From Kordia jejudonensis (GTDB taxonomy: Bacteria > Bacteroidota > Bacteroidia > Flavobacteriales > Flavobacteriaceae): a DNA stretch of 57,736 bases. Both the position numbers and the translations under genes were made by a program. Below the pieces are notes generated by a model, which saw only the letters and a program-made list of their open reading frames with translations, had not been told where the DNA came from and did not search any database. Positions 18,230 through 26,403 of the stretch are shown piece by piece; the stretch's first letter is position 1; each line of letters begins with the position of its first letter. The DNA is taken from assembly GCF_001005315.1 (NCBI RefSeq), contig NZ_LBMG01000042.1, positions 1 through 57,736 on the forward strand, in the 5' to 3' direction.

Positions 18230-18745
18230 TTATAACTCATGAATCTCTTCCCGCAATTTACTCAACGCTCTATAAATCCGTTTTTCTACTGCTTTTGAAG
18301 AAATGCCCAATATTTCAGCAATTTCTTTATGTCGTTTTCCTTCAATTCTATTCATCAAAAAAGCTGTACGTTCCGATTCGGTCAAATTTGCAATAGCGCG
18401 TTGTAACTTTTGCAAATATTCTTGTTCCTGCATTAAAAATTCAGGATTCTCATTCGTATGCGATTTAGGTTTTATTTGTCGATGTTGCAATACTACTTTA
18501 TGATGTTTTACTTCATTTAGCATCATATTATTGCCAATCGTAAACAGGTAGCTTTTTGCTTTTTCGGGTTTCACTTTACCACAATTTTGCCACAACTTGG
18601 TAAAAGCTTCTTGCGCTTTATCTTCAGGATTCAAATAATCGCCAAACTTGTAGTACAAATATGCATGCAGACTTTGGTAATGTTTCTTGAAAATTTTAGA
18701 AAACAAACCTTCGTTACAAATATTTTCGTGTAATGATGTTGGCAT
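18230..18745 (-). CDS. ECF-type RNA polymerase sigma factor
   Basis: 171 residues. Region 2 is at about 20-85 (KIFKKHYQSLHAYLYYKFGD; PEDKAQEAFTKLWQN) and region 4 at about 110-168, with ending helix ISSKAVEKRIYRALSKLREE. The absence of other domains fits the ECF group. Its order with fecR and the STN receptor matches the Bacteroidota FecI/FecR/FecA scheme, in which ligand binding releases this sigma to transcribe the receptor. The stop codon is 9 bases from the heptamer array, and a degenerate heptad overlaps its last codons. A possible promoter lies at 18767-18774. Confidence 0.93.
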   Translation of the reverse strand: MPTSLHENICNEGLFSKIFKKHYQSLHAYLYYKFGDYLNPEDKAQEAFTKLWQNCGKVKPEKAKSYLFTIGNNMMLNEVKHHKVVLQHRQIKPKSHTNENPEFLMQEQEYLQKLQRAIANLTESERTAFLMNRIEGKRHKEIAEILGISSKAVEKRIYRALSKLREEIHEL

Positions 18746-18766
18746 GAATGGTGGTTAATTTGACGC

Positions 18767-18774
18767 TAAAAGTA
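18767..18774 (-). promoter_or_regulatory. Candidate -7 box of the ECF sigma gene
   Basis: TACTTTTA on the minus strand (one base off TAnnTTTG), 21 bases before the ATG. A TTTA about 20 bases further upstream could be the -33 part. Confidence 0.35.
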
Positions 18775-18885
18775 AACATAAATTTTTTAATTTATAAAGG
18801 TGGGAATTTTGCATCTGAAGTTGTTTCATTAGTAGCATACCTACATAAAATTGTGTTTTAAAATGCCCGAATAGTACTAATGTAT

Positions 18886-20898
18886 ATGATTAAAATCACT
18901 AAAATAACGTATTTGCAATTTGTTTTTTCGCTTCTCGCGATAAGTCTCTGTTTCACTTCATGTCAGGAAGAACGATTAGAAACCACGACGCCTGATACTT
19001 CTGAAACGCTGGTTGCTAATACGATGTTACCACAACTCATGGAACGTATGGCGTTGCTTGATGGTTCTACAGATAACTTCATTGATAACGCAAACTGTTT
19101 CTTAGTCAATTTGCCTGTGACGGTTTCCGTGAACGGAACAACTGTAACTGTAACTAATAGCAATGACTATGCTCAAATTGTTCAATTGTTGAACCAATCA
19201 AATGACAATACTGTTGCAATTACGTATCCAATTACAATTATTTTAAGCGATTATTCAGAAATAATCATTGAAAATCAAGAACAATTAGAAACGGAAATAG
19301 TCAACTGTTCTGGACCAAATCAGCCTGATATTGATATTGAATGTATTGATTTTCAATATCCGTTTAGCATTGCCATTTTTGACACCAACTTTGAAGTCAT
19401 CGAAACACAAACGATTACTGATGACGAAACTTTGTTCTATTTCTTAGGAACACTTTCTAGCGGAACAGTCGCAAGTATCAATTATCCAATTAGTTTGGTG
19501 CAGGCAGATGGAACGGTAATTACGGTCAATAGTAATTCAGCATTAGAAACAGCAATAAATGCTGCTGTAAATAGTTGTGATGAAGATGACGACAATAATT
19601 ATAATGATACAGATTGTACAATAGCTCAAATAACAGAAAATTTGCTGGATTGTTTTTGGCGAATTTCAAGCTTAAACGGAAATACACAATTTGACTATGA
19701 ATTTTATTTCAATGCTGACGGATCGTTTACCTTTTCACAAGATCCAACAAGTAGTGTAGTGTATGAAGGAAACTGGGAAATTACAACGGCGCAAGGAAAT
19801 TTAGTCTTAAATATTAGCAATGTAGCTTCTGCAGTTACAACAATTAATGGCACTTGGATTATTGACCAATGTACTTCGGAAGAAATACAATTGCATAACA
19901 ATAATCAACAATTAACATTGCAAAAAAGTTGCGAAAACAATACACCTTTTGAATGTTTCGCTAATTTACAAACGACAATATGTGATGAAGAAAATCCATT
20001 TGACGGTTTTGTAGACATGAATTTAGAAGAACTCTTCATTGCCACGGTTCCATGTACACAATCTTTTAACTTTTCATTTCACTTATCACAAATTGACGCA
20101 GATACCAATCAAAATGCATTGATTCCTGTGTCATATACCAATACGAGTTCGGTAGAAACCTTGTATTTACGTATTGAAGATGCTGCTGGAACATATGAAA
20201 TCTATATAATTACAATTTCCATAGAAGAATGTTGCACAAGCAATACCACTCCGTTAACGGACAACTTAATTTTATACATGCCGTTTGCCAACGAAACCAA
20301 AGATTTGGTAAGTAATTGGGAAGGAACAGGAAACTATACTTATGTATCTGACAGAGCAGGAAATTCAAGTTGTGCTATTGGATTTAACGGAAATGAAACG
20401 GTTGAAATTCCTATTACCACAACAAATCAAATTGTGCAAGGCGATGCGTTTTCGGTAAGTCTGTGGTTTAAAATGCAAAATACCAATCCATCAAACTATG
20501 AAATCTTATTCCAAAAAGGAAGTTCTATCAGTGAAGGTTTTCAAATCAGTGTATTCGATTTAAATACGCCCGTATTTAGTGATGCAGATTCTGGCTACGG
20601 TTTATGGGATGATCCTTGGAATATGGATGCCAATTTACCAACTGACACCACCAACTGGCATCATTTAGTGCTCACAGTTGATGACAACAATACCGTACGA
20701 TTATACAGAGATGGTATCCAACGAAATGCAGACATCAACGCTGCCATTGATATTGGAAGTACACCATTACTAAATTACATACTAGGAAATGGCTTTGAAG
20801 GTCATTTAGACGATATACGCATGTACAACATTGCACTAAATCCAAATCAAGTTTCTACACTATTTACACTAGAAGCTGATTGCAATGTGTGTTTATAA
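18886..20898 (+). CDS. Outer lipoprotein with C-terminal LamG-type domain
   Basis: About 670 residues; start at 18886 or the ATG at 18880 two codons earlier. A lipoprotein signal ends in CFTSC. Repeated stretches around residues 60-230 (VSVNGTTVTVTNSNDYAQI; VITVNSNSALETAIN) look like two copies of one domain. A lipocalin-like segment follows (YEFYFNADGSFTF). The last 210 residues form a concanavalin/LamG fold with FSVSLWFKMQ, NWHHLVLTVDD and GHLDDIRMYN. Likely binds carbohydrate or another surface ligand. It is divergent from the ECF sigma gene and may belong to the same regulon; that is only positional inference. Confidence 0.8.
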   Translation: MIKITKITYLQFVFSLLAISLCFTSCQEERLETTTPDTSETLVANTMLPQLMERMALLDGSTDNFIDNANCFLVNLPVTVSVNGTTVTVTNSNDYAQIVQLLNQSNDNTVAITYPITIILSDYSEIIIENQEQLETEIVNCSGPNQPDIDIECIDFQYPFSIAIFDTNFEVIETQTITDDETLFYFLGTLSSGTVASINYPISLVQADGTVITVNSNSALETAINAAVNSCDEDDDNNYNDTDCTIAQITENLLDCFWRISSLNGNTQFDYEFYFNADGSFTFSQDPTSSVVYEGNWEITTAQGNLVLNISNVASAVTTINGTWIIDQCTSEEIQLHNNNQQLTLQKSCENNTPFECFANLQTTICDEENPFDGFVDMNLEELFIATVPCTQSFNFSFHLSQIDADTNQNALIPVSYTNTSSVETLYLRIEDAAGTYEIYIITISIEECCTSNTTPLTDNLILYMPFANETKDLVSNWEGTGNYTYVSDRAGNSSCAIGFNGNETVEIPITTTNQIVQGDAFSVSLWFKMQNTNPSNYEILFQKGSSISEGFQISVFDLNTPVFSDADSGYGLWDDPWNMDANLPTDTTNWHHLVLTVDDNNTVRLYRDGIQRNADINAAIDIGSTPLLNYILGNGFEGHLDDIRMYNIALNPNQVSTLFTLEADCNVCL

Positions 20899-20944
20899 TA
20901 TATAAAAATAAGTGTTTATTTAAGTTAGTTTAGTGACTTAGTTT

Positions 20945-20980
20945 AAAAGCTGCCTTTTGTTGAATTAGGGCAGCTTTTTT
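20945..20980 (+). terminator. Terminator after the LamG lipoprotein
   Basis: Ten-base arms (20945-20954 and 20969-20978) with GCTGCC at the core, followed by a T run. Confidence 0.85.
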
Positions 20981-21035
20981 TAGTAAAACTCAATACTAAA
21001 AATTGAGTTTTACTAATCCCGTTGAAGAACGGGAT
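20980..21035. repeat. Two consecutive perfect hairpins
   Basis: A 15-bp perfect stem with a 7-base loop (20980-20994 with 21002-21016) is followed directly by an 8-bp stem with a GAAG loop (21016-21023 with 21028-21035). The first contains CAATACT, the same heptad word seen before the LytTR regulator gene. It lies just beyond a normal terminator, so it is not needed for termination. Confidence 0.6.
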
Positions 21036-21146
21036 CTAATACTAGTTTTGCAGTAACTATAATTCATATATTCCCTTTTTTAAGAAGTTTTGATATTGAA
21101 AAGCCTTAAGAGCGAATCAAAGTAAGTTACTTTAATATGCTGATGT

Positions 21147-21404
21147 CTAGAACGTGAGTTCTGGATTAGGTGGACAACTTACTGATATTGGACAATCCAT
21201 ATTAGAGGCTGGGTTTGGACAGCATTCACTTACGCAAGTTTGGGTGCCAGGTGCGCAGACAAATATGTTTGTATTGTCGCCTTCTCCACAGCGCTCAATT
21301 GAGCAAAAAGTAGAAGTTCCATACGTTCCACCTTTAACTGAATTGCTCAAATTAGAGACAGACATTTTTGCAAGTTTTAATAATTTAAGATTCTTTTTTT
21401 TCAT
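21147..21404 (-). CDS. Small double-glycine leader peptide, Cys-rich (RiPP-precursor-like)
   Basis: 85 residues. The leader MKKKNLKLLKLAKMSVSNL ends SVKGG and closely matches the leaders at 22272, 56155 and 56614. Such leaders are typical of Bacteroidota natural-product/lanthipeptide-like precursors cleaved after GG during export. The core has eight Cys among many Ser and Thr, including adjacent Cys-Cys, and Pro-rich ends. No modification enzyme or C39 peptidase transporter lies nearby, so partners would have to act in trans. The opposite-strand frame is a shadow. Confidence 0.75.
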   Translation of the reverse strand: MKKKNLKLLKLAKMSVSNLSNSVKGGTYGTSTFCSIERCGEGDNTNIFVCAPGTQTCVSECCPNPASNMDCPISVSCPPNPELTF

Positions 21405-21469
21405 ACTATAAAATTTTAATATTTAGTTATAAGTCATATTTACATGTACTTAGTTACAATATTTAAAAC

Positions 21470-22123
21470 TTACCCTGAAACCTTTTCCAATAACTCTTTG
21501 GCTTCTTGCAGTTCGGTAATTTTTTGATCAATTTCTTCGGTAAGATTCTTTTGCGCAGTAGGATCTATCTTTTTACGTTTTGATCCTGCTTTGCTCATTT
21601 CGGTTTTAAAGGCTTCAAGCGTTGTCAATTCAATTTCTTGTTTTTCCAATGCTTCTGCAACTCTGATGTTAAAACGTGCAATTTCAGGTGTTATTTTTAA
21701 ATATGAGGGTAAGAAAAATTTATCTTTTACTCCTTGCCAATACACTTCTGCATCTTCTTCACGATCTGGAAATTCTATTTTCTCTGATCGTAAATTTTTC
21801 AAGCGTTTCTTTTCAGACATATATGAAAATCCAACAATTAAAAGAATGAAGCCAATAAAAATTCCAAAAGTCACACCAATTCCTGTCCATTGGTATGCCA
21901 TATACGTAATTACAAAAGGTAACGGAATACTCAGTAGCCACATCGGAATAAAAAATAATCGCCCTTCTCTAACAATAAAAGAAGCTACCATCACCATCCA
22001 ACTAGCACAAATAATAAGCATTTCTTCGTTCATGCCACCAAAATAATAAATACCATAAAAAGGAAGAGATAAAAGTGCAGCGAGTAAGGTAGCCATAATA
22101 GCACCTGCATTGAAAATAATCAT
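21470..22123 (-). CDS. Membrane protein with C-terminal coiled coil, unknown function
   Basis: 217 residues. Three to four hydrophobic segments lie in the first 105 residues (for example IMATLLAALLSLPFYGIYYF and TGIGVTFGIFIGFILLIVGF). A charged, largely helical tail (KNLTEEIDQKITELQEAKELL) is probably a cytoplasmic coiled coil. It is flanked on both sides by double-glycine leader peptide genes on the same strand, so a link with them is possible. It has no ABC or peptidase motif and is not a recognised exporter. ATG at 22096 is an alternative start. Confidence 0.65.
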   Translation of the reverse strand: MIIFNAGAIMATLLAALLSLPFYGIYYFGGMNEEMLIICASWMVMVASFIVREGRLFFIPMWLLSIPLPFVITYMAYQWTGIGVTFGIFIGFILLIVGFSYMSEKKRLKNLRSEKIEFPDREEDAEVYWQGVKDKFFLPSYLKITPEIARFNIRVAEALEKQEIELTTLEAFKTEMSKAGSKRKKIDPTAQKNLTEEIDQKITELQEAKELLEKVSG

Positions 22124-22210
22124 GGGATATACAGTTTTAAGATTTTAAAAATAATAGATTATTCTGAATTGAACAATTCTAATATTTTTTAAAACGAAAC
22201 GATATACTAT

Positions 22211-22238
22211 TAAAAAGGCCGGAACGAACTCCGACCTT
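22211..22238 (-). terminator. Terminator of the small peptide gene at 22272
   Basis: On the minus strand a 9-bp stem (one G-T pair) has a 6-base loop and is followed by T5. Arms are 22230-22238 and 22215-22223. Confidence 0.8.
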
Positions 22239-22271
22239 ACCTAACTTAACTTGTTACTCAACTAAAAAAAA

Positions 22272-22436
22272 CTAACAAGCATGTTCACTTGCTGTTGGAT
22301 GACATGTTCCTGTTCGGCTCACATCTGACAAACTATCACACGTGTGTGTTTTGGGCGGTCTACCTCCTAAAATAGCTGTAATGTTAGAAATTGACTCCTT
22401 GTTTAATCGTAATGATTTTAAATTTCTCTTTTTCAT
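22272..22436 (-). CDS. Small double-glycine leader peptide (RiPP-precursor-like)
   Basis: 54 residues from the ATG at 22436. The frame is open further upstream, but MKKRNLKSLRLNKESISN matches the other leaders here, and the promoter at 22466-22473 lies inside that upstream part. The leader ends ILGG. The core of 29 residues has three Cys, several Thr/Ser and a C-terminal Cys, compatible with thioether rings but not proof of them. It has its own promoter and terminator, making it a small independent transcript. Confidence 0.78.
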   Translation of the reverse strand: MKKRNLKSLRLNKESISNITAILGGRPPKTHTCDSLSDVSRTGTCHPTASEHAC

Positions 22437-22465
22437 ACTATTTGATTTAAAGATTAATAATAGTA

Positions 22466-22496
22466 CAAAATTAGGCCTGTTTCTAGCTCGCAACAA
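22466..22496 (-). promoter_or_regulatory. Promoter of the small peptide gene at 22272
   Basis: TAATTTTG (22473-22466) matches TAnnTTTG perfectly. A TTG (22496-22494) lies 20 bases upstream as the -33 element. The predicted transcript starts about 20 bases before the ATG, which fixes the start at 22436. Confidence 0.6.
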
Positions 22497-22708
22497 GCAT
22501 CATAACCTTTGGTTTATGAATTGAAGGTGTTGCATAAAAGAAAGCTTAAAAAAATCATAAAAAATAAGTCATACATACTTGGAAATTATAGTTTCATTAA
22601 GAAACAGCAATAGCCTTTTTTGAAGCAAACAGTTTAATTTTAGCTTTCTTCCTTTAAAAAGAACAAAAAAAACCTGTAGAATCTTGTTGAAAACGAGCGG
22701 TTTTAAAC

Positions 22709-22739
22709 TTTCAAAATTTATAAGTTTCTCCTATCTTTG
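22709..22739 (+). promoter_or_regulatory. Promoter of ffh
   Basis: TTTC (22709-22712), a 19-base spacer and TATCTTTG (22732-22739) form a near-consensus Bacteroidota promoter, 28 bases before the ATG at 22768. It excludes the upstream TTG start at 22684. Confidence 0.7.
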
Positions 22740-22767
22740 CAACTTCTCAAAAAAAGAATACAAACGT

Positions 22768-24099
22768 ATGTTTAATAATTTAAGTGAAAAGCTAGATAAA
22801 GCGATGCATGTTCTTAAAGGACATGGAAGTATAACGGAAGTAAATGTTGCAGAAACACTAAAAGAAGTGCGTAGAGCGTTACTTGATGCCGATGTAAACT
22901 TCAAAATTGCAAAAGATTTTACAAAAAGAGTAAAAGAAAAAGCTTTAGGACAAAACGTACTAACTACTTTACAACCAGGACAATTAATGGTAAAGATCGT
23001 GAAAGACGAACTTACCGAACTCATGGGAGGCGATGCCGCAGGAATCAACTTGTCTGGAAAGCCAACCATCATTTTAATGTCTGGTTTGCAAGGTTCGGGT
23101 AAAACAACATTTTCTGGTAAACTTGCCAATTACTTAAAAAATAAAAAAACAAAGAAACCTTTATTAGTTGCCTGTGATGTATACCGTCCAGCGGCGATTG
23201 ATCAGTTACATGTTGTAGGAGATCAGATAAAAGTGGATGTATTTTCAGATAGAGGAAACAATGATCCAGTTGCGATAGCCCAGGCAGGAATTGCACATGC
23301 AAATCAAAATGGACACAATGTTGTTATCATTGATACCGCAGGTCGTTTGGCAGTTGATGAAGCCATGATGACCGAAATTGCAAACATTCACAAAGCAATT
23401 GAACCACAAGAAACACTTTTCGTAGTAGATTCAATGACAGGACAAGATGCTGTAAACACGGCAAAAGCCTTCAATGACATCTTAAATTTTGATGGAGTTA
23501 TCTTAACGAAATTAGATGGTGATACACGTGGTGGAGCGGCAATCTCTATTAAATCTGTAGTAAACAAACCGATCAAATTTATTGGTACAGGAGAGAAGAT
23601 GGAAGCTATTGATGTTTTCTATCCTTCACGTATGGCAGATCGTATTTTGGGAATGGGAGATGTTGTTTCGTTAGTGGAAAGAGCACAAGAGCAGTTTGAT
23701 GAAGAAGAAGCTAGAAAATTACAAAAGAAAATTGCCAAAAATCAATTTGGTTTTGACGATTTCTTAAAGCAAATACAGCAAGTGAAGAAAATGGGGAACA
23801 TGAAAGACTTAGTCGGCATGATTCCTGGAGCTTCCAAGGCAATGAAAGGTATGGAAATTGAAGATGATGCTTTCAAACACATTGAAGCATTAATTCACTC
23901 AATGACGCCAGAAGAACGTTCTAAACCAGCAATGATCAATGCAAGTCGTAAAAAGCGTATTGCCAAAGGAGCTGGTCGTTCGGTACAAGAAATGAATCAA
24001 TTGTTAAAGCAATTTGATCAAATGAGTAAAATGATGAAGATGATGCAAGGCGGCGGCGGAAGAAAGCTGATGCAGATGATGAAAGGAATGGGCGGATAG
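22768..24099 (+). CDS. ffh: Signal recognition particle protein Ffh
   Basis: SRP54 GTPase that, with 4.5S RNA, takes inner-membrane proteins to FtsY. 443 residues from the ATG at 22768. N domain at 1-95. The G domain carries GLQGSGKTT (106-114), DVYRPAA, DTAGRL and TKLDGDTRGG. The methionine-rich M domain ends MKMMQGGGGRKLMQMMKGMGG and contains the RNA-binding SxKRIAKGxG-type segment SRKKRIAKGAGRS. Length and order are normal. The region after its stop starts with degenerate heptads and then a long heptamer array reaching folD. Confidence 0.97.
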   Translation: MFNNLSEKLDKAMHVLKGHGSITEVNVAETLKEVRRALLDADVNFKIAKDFTKRVKEKALGQNVLTTLQPGQLMVKIVKDELTELMGGDAAGINLSGKPTIILMSGLQGSGKTTFSGKLANYLKNKKTKKPLLVACDVYRPAAIDQLHVVGDQIKVDVFSDRGNNDPVAIAQAGIAHANQNGHNVVIIDTAGRLAVDEAMMTEIANIHKAIEPQETLFVVDSMTGQDAVNTAKAFNDILNFDGVILTKLDGDTRGGAAISIKSVVNKPIKFIGTGEKMEAIDVFYPSRMADRILGMGDVVSLVERAQEQFDEEEARKLQKKIAKNQFGFDDFLKQIQQVKKMGNMKDLVGMIPGASKAMKGMEIEDDAFKHIEALIHSMTPEERSKPAMINASRKKRIAKGAGRSVQEMNQLLKQFDQMSKMMKMMQGGGGRKLMQMMKGMGG

Positions 24100-24105
24100 T
24101 TTGCT

Positions 24106-24147
24106 AAATGCTAAATTATAAATGTTGAATTATAAATGTAAAAGTAT
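24106..24147 (+). repeat. Degenerate A/T-rich heptads after the ffh stop
   Basis: Six imperfect 7-base units start six bases after the ffh stop. They match, unit by unit, six units at 51010-51051. The shared 12-base core here is AAATGTTGAATT (24120-24131). They are in phase with the GCCAACA array that follows. Confidence 0.7.
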
Positions 24148-24167
24148 TTCAATATTTTAATAAATTT

Positions 24168-24635
24168 AGCCAACAGCCAACAGCCAACAGCCAACAGCCA
24201 ACAGCCAACAGCCAACAGCCAACAGCCAACAGCCAACAGCCAACAGCCAACAGCCAACAGCCAACAGCCAACAGCCAACAGCCAACAGCCAACAGCCAAC
24301 AGCCAACAGCCAACAGCCAACAGCCAACAGCCAACAGCCAACAGCCAACAGCCAACAGCCAACAGCCAACAGCCAACAGCCAACAGCCAACAGCCAACAG
24401 CCAACAGCCAACAGCCAACAGCCAACAGCCAACAGCCAACAGCCAACAGCCAACAGCCAACAGCCAACAGCCAACAGCCAACAGCCAACAGCCAACAGCC
24501 AACAGCCAACAGCCAACAGCCAACAGCCAACAGCCAACAGCCAACAGCCAACAGCCAACAGCCAACAGCCAACAGCCAACAGCCAACAGCCAACAGCCAA
24601 CAGCCAACAGCCAACAGCCAACAACCAACAGCCAA
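24168..24635. repeat. Heptamer tandem array, unit AGCCAAC, about 67 copies
   Basis: 468 bases. Copies 1-65 (24168-24622) are perfect, the next has one substitution, and the last is partial. The plus strand has no T. Because 7 and 3 share no factor, all six frames are open: the minus strand would read the heptapeptide LLAVGCW without end. These frames are an artefact of repeat composition, not genes. The array ends 25 bases before the folD ATG, and no -7 box lies between, so folD mRNA probably carries the array as leader. Confidence 0.97.
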
Positions 24636-24660
24636 AAAGACACACACAACACAACTATAC

Positions 24661-25551
24661 ATGATTTTATTAGATGGAAAAAAGGTATCGAATGATATCA
24701 AAGATGAAATTGCTGCTGAGGTTCAGAAAATGAAAGATCGCGGTGAAAAAGTTCCGCATTTGGCCGCAGTTTTAGTAGGAGACGATGGCGCAAGTCTAAC
24801 ATACGTAGGAAGCAAAGTGCGTTCTTGCGAGCGTGTCGGATTCGAATCTACGTTAGTGCGCATGTCAAACACAACTTCAGAACTCGAATTGCTAAAGAAG
24901 ATTCACGAATTGAATGAAAACGATGACATTGACGGATTCATCATTCAGTTGCCTTTACCACCGCAAATCAACACACAAAAAGTAATTATGGCGGTACATC
25001 CAGACAAAGATGTTGATGGATTCCATCCTGAAAACTTTGGAAAAATGGCATTAGATATGTCTACCTTTATTCCTGCTACTCCTTTTGGAATTTTAGAATT
25101 ACTGGAGCGTTACGATGTAGAAACCAAAGGAAAACATACGGTTGTTATTGGAAGAAGTCACATTGTCGGAAGACCGATGAGTATCTTAATGGGAAGAAGA
25201 GGTTTTCCAGGAAACTCAACCGTTACACTAACGCACAGTCACACTAAAAACATTACACAAATTACCTGTCAGGCAGACATTATCATTACGGCATTGGGAC
25301 AACCAAATTTCTTAAAAGCGGAAATGGTAAAAGATGATGCGATTGTAATTGATGTGGGAATCACAAGAGTTCCAGACGACACTAAAAAACGTGGATATCG
25401 TATCACGGGAGATGTTGATTTTGAAAATGTCAGCAAAAAGACAAGTCACATAACGCCTGTTCCAGGTGGAGTAGGACCTATGACCATTGCAATGTTACTC
25501 AAAAATACTTTATTGGCTAGAGAACGTCATAATATGGCAAATAGAAGATAA
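24661..25551 (+). CDS. folD: Methylenetetrahydrofolate dehydrogenase / methenyltetrahydrofolate cyclohydrolase
   Basis: Bifunctional one-carbon enzyme interconverting methylene-, methenyl- and formyl-tetrahydrofolate. 296 residues. Catalytic Lys52 lies in YVGSKVRSCERVG. Further motifs are PLPPQI, DKDVDGFHP, the dinucleotide-binding GRSHIVGRP and the ending PVPGGVGPMT. The ATG at 24661 is right after the heptamer array. The same frame stays open back to 24142 through the array but has no ATG, GTG or TTG, so an N-terminal extension made of the repeat is not expected. Transcription probably starts before the array or reads on from ffh. Confidence 0.97.
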   Translation: MILLDGKKVSNDIKDEIAAEVQKMKDRGEKVPHLAAVLVGDDGASLTYVGSKVRSCERVGFESTLVRMSNTTSELELLKKIHELNENDDIDGFIIQLPLPPQINTQKVIMAVHPDKDVDGFHPENFGKMALDMSTFIPATPFGILELLERYDVETKGKHTVVIGRSHIVGRPMSILMGRRGFPGNSTVTLTHSHTKNITQITCQADIIITALGQPNFLKAEMVKDDAIVIDVGITRVPDDTKKRGYRITGDVDFENVSKKTSHITPVPGGVGPMTIAMLLKNTLLARERHNMANRR

Positions 25552-25573
25552 AATAATTAATTATAATATATTG

Positions 25574-25604
25574 AAAAGCAACTTCGAAAGGAGTTGCTTT
25601 TTTT
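25574..25604 (+). terminator. Terminator after folD
   Basis: A 12-bp stem is closed by a GAAA tetraloop (25586-25589) and followed by T7. A very strong intrinsic terminator. Confidence 0.9.
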
Positions 25605-25745
25605 ATAATGTTTTTAAATAATTATTCATTGTATTGATTTAGTGTGAGTTAATACATCGAATTTTCTGAACGATCATAGAATAAAATAGCAGTCTTGTAA
25701 TAAAAAACTTATATTAATTAAAGATATTAACCAATACTTTAACTA

Positions 25746-26291
25746 ATGAAAACAGTAAAAACAAGTGGATTGTTGCTCATATTATGTCTCTTATTTATAT
25801 ATTCTTGTGCAAATAAAGAGAATAAGCAATCTAACAACGAAACAAAAACAGAATCAAAAAAAAGTACTGAAAAAGAGAAAAGTAATAGTATAGCTAAAAT
25901 GGAAAAGGGTAAAATTGTTTTTACTGATAAAAAGAAACTTGTGGCAACCCTCGAAAAAAGTATGGGAGCAAGTAGAGCTGCCCAAATGGACATGAGTACT
26001 CTTAAAATTGATTTTAGTAAAGCTACTGATAATGAAAAAATAGAAATAGTACAACTAATAGTAGCAAGTAAAGACAAAACGGAAAAAACAGCCTATTTAC
26101 TAAAACGAAGGGGAAATGAATTTGAAGTTTCGGATACTGCTACAATTGTAAGTTGTACAGGTTGTACTGTTGGCTGTAATCCAAGAAGACAAAGCAATGG
26201 AGATGGATATTGTACAGTATGTACAAATGATCCAGAAGGCAAATGTGAAAAAACAGAAACCTTAGCTGCAACAGCGTCAGTTAAACAATAA
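25746..26291 (+). CDS. Small lipoprotein with six-Cys C-terminal cluster
   Basis: 181 residues. The lipoprotein signal ends FIYSC (Cys21). A Lys/Glu/Ser-rich, probably disordered stretch (residues 23-55) is followed by a charged alpha/beta region. The C-terminus holds SCTGCTVGC, then YCTVC and KC, which could bind a metal or form disulphides. No family was recognised. It is transcribed alone, between the folD terminator and its own terminator at 26312-26348. Confidence 0.7.
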   Translation: MKTVKTSGLLLILCLLFIYSCANKENKQSNNETKTESKKSTEKEKSNSIAKMEKGKIVFTDKKKLVATLEKSMGASRAAQMDMSTLKIDFSKATDNEKIEIVQLIVASKDKTEKTAYLLKRRGNEFEVSDTATIVSCTGCTVGCNPRRQSNGDGYCTVCTNDPEGKCEKTETLAATASVKQ

Positions 26292-26311
26292 ATAGCTCAG
26301 TTCTTAACTGG

Positions 26312-26348
26312 AAAAGCTGAAAATCAATACTTGGTTTTTAGCTTTTCT
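26312..26348 (+). terminator. Terminator after the six-Cys lipoprotein
   Basis: A 12-bp stem (one G-T pair) with AAAAGCT/AGCTTTT arms and an 11-base loop. The T run is short and interrupted. Confidence 0.6.
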
Positions 26349-26378
26349 TATATGAAAATTTATAAAATATAATTTCAT

Positions 26379-26386
26379 TACTTTTA
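26379..26386 (+). promoter_or_regulatory. Candidate -7 box of the SRPBCC gene
   Basis: TACTTTTA, one base off TAnnTTTG, 17 bases before the ATG at 26404. Confidence 0.4.
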
Positions 26387-26403
26387 TCTAAAACCTAATG
26401 TAA

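Noticed and set aside
21119-21133. Palindrome AAAGTAAGTTACTTT as terminator of the peptide gene at 21147
   Set aside because: One-base loop and no T run on the right strand; at most a protein-binding site.
21154-21411. Plus-strand frame antisense to the small peptide at 21147
   Set aside because: Lacks a family pattern. The minus-strand frame has the shared leader and a normal start.
24142-24660. N-terminal extension of FolD made of the heptamer
   Set aside because: The frame is open, but no ATG, GTG or TTG occurs in it, and FolD has full length from 24661.
24111-24701. Long open frames on the minus strand encoding an endless LLAVGCW heptapeptide
   Set aside because: All six frames of the heptamer array are open simply because the unit has no stop codon. 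The three minus frames give the same peptide, and there is no start or domain outside the repeat.
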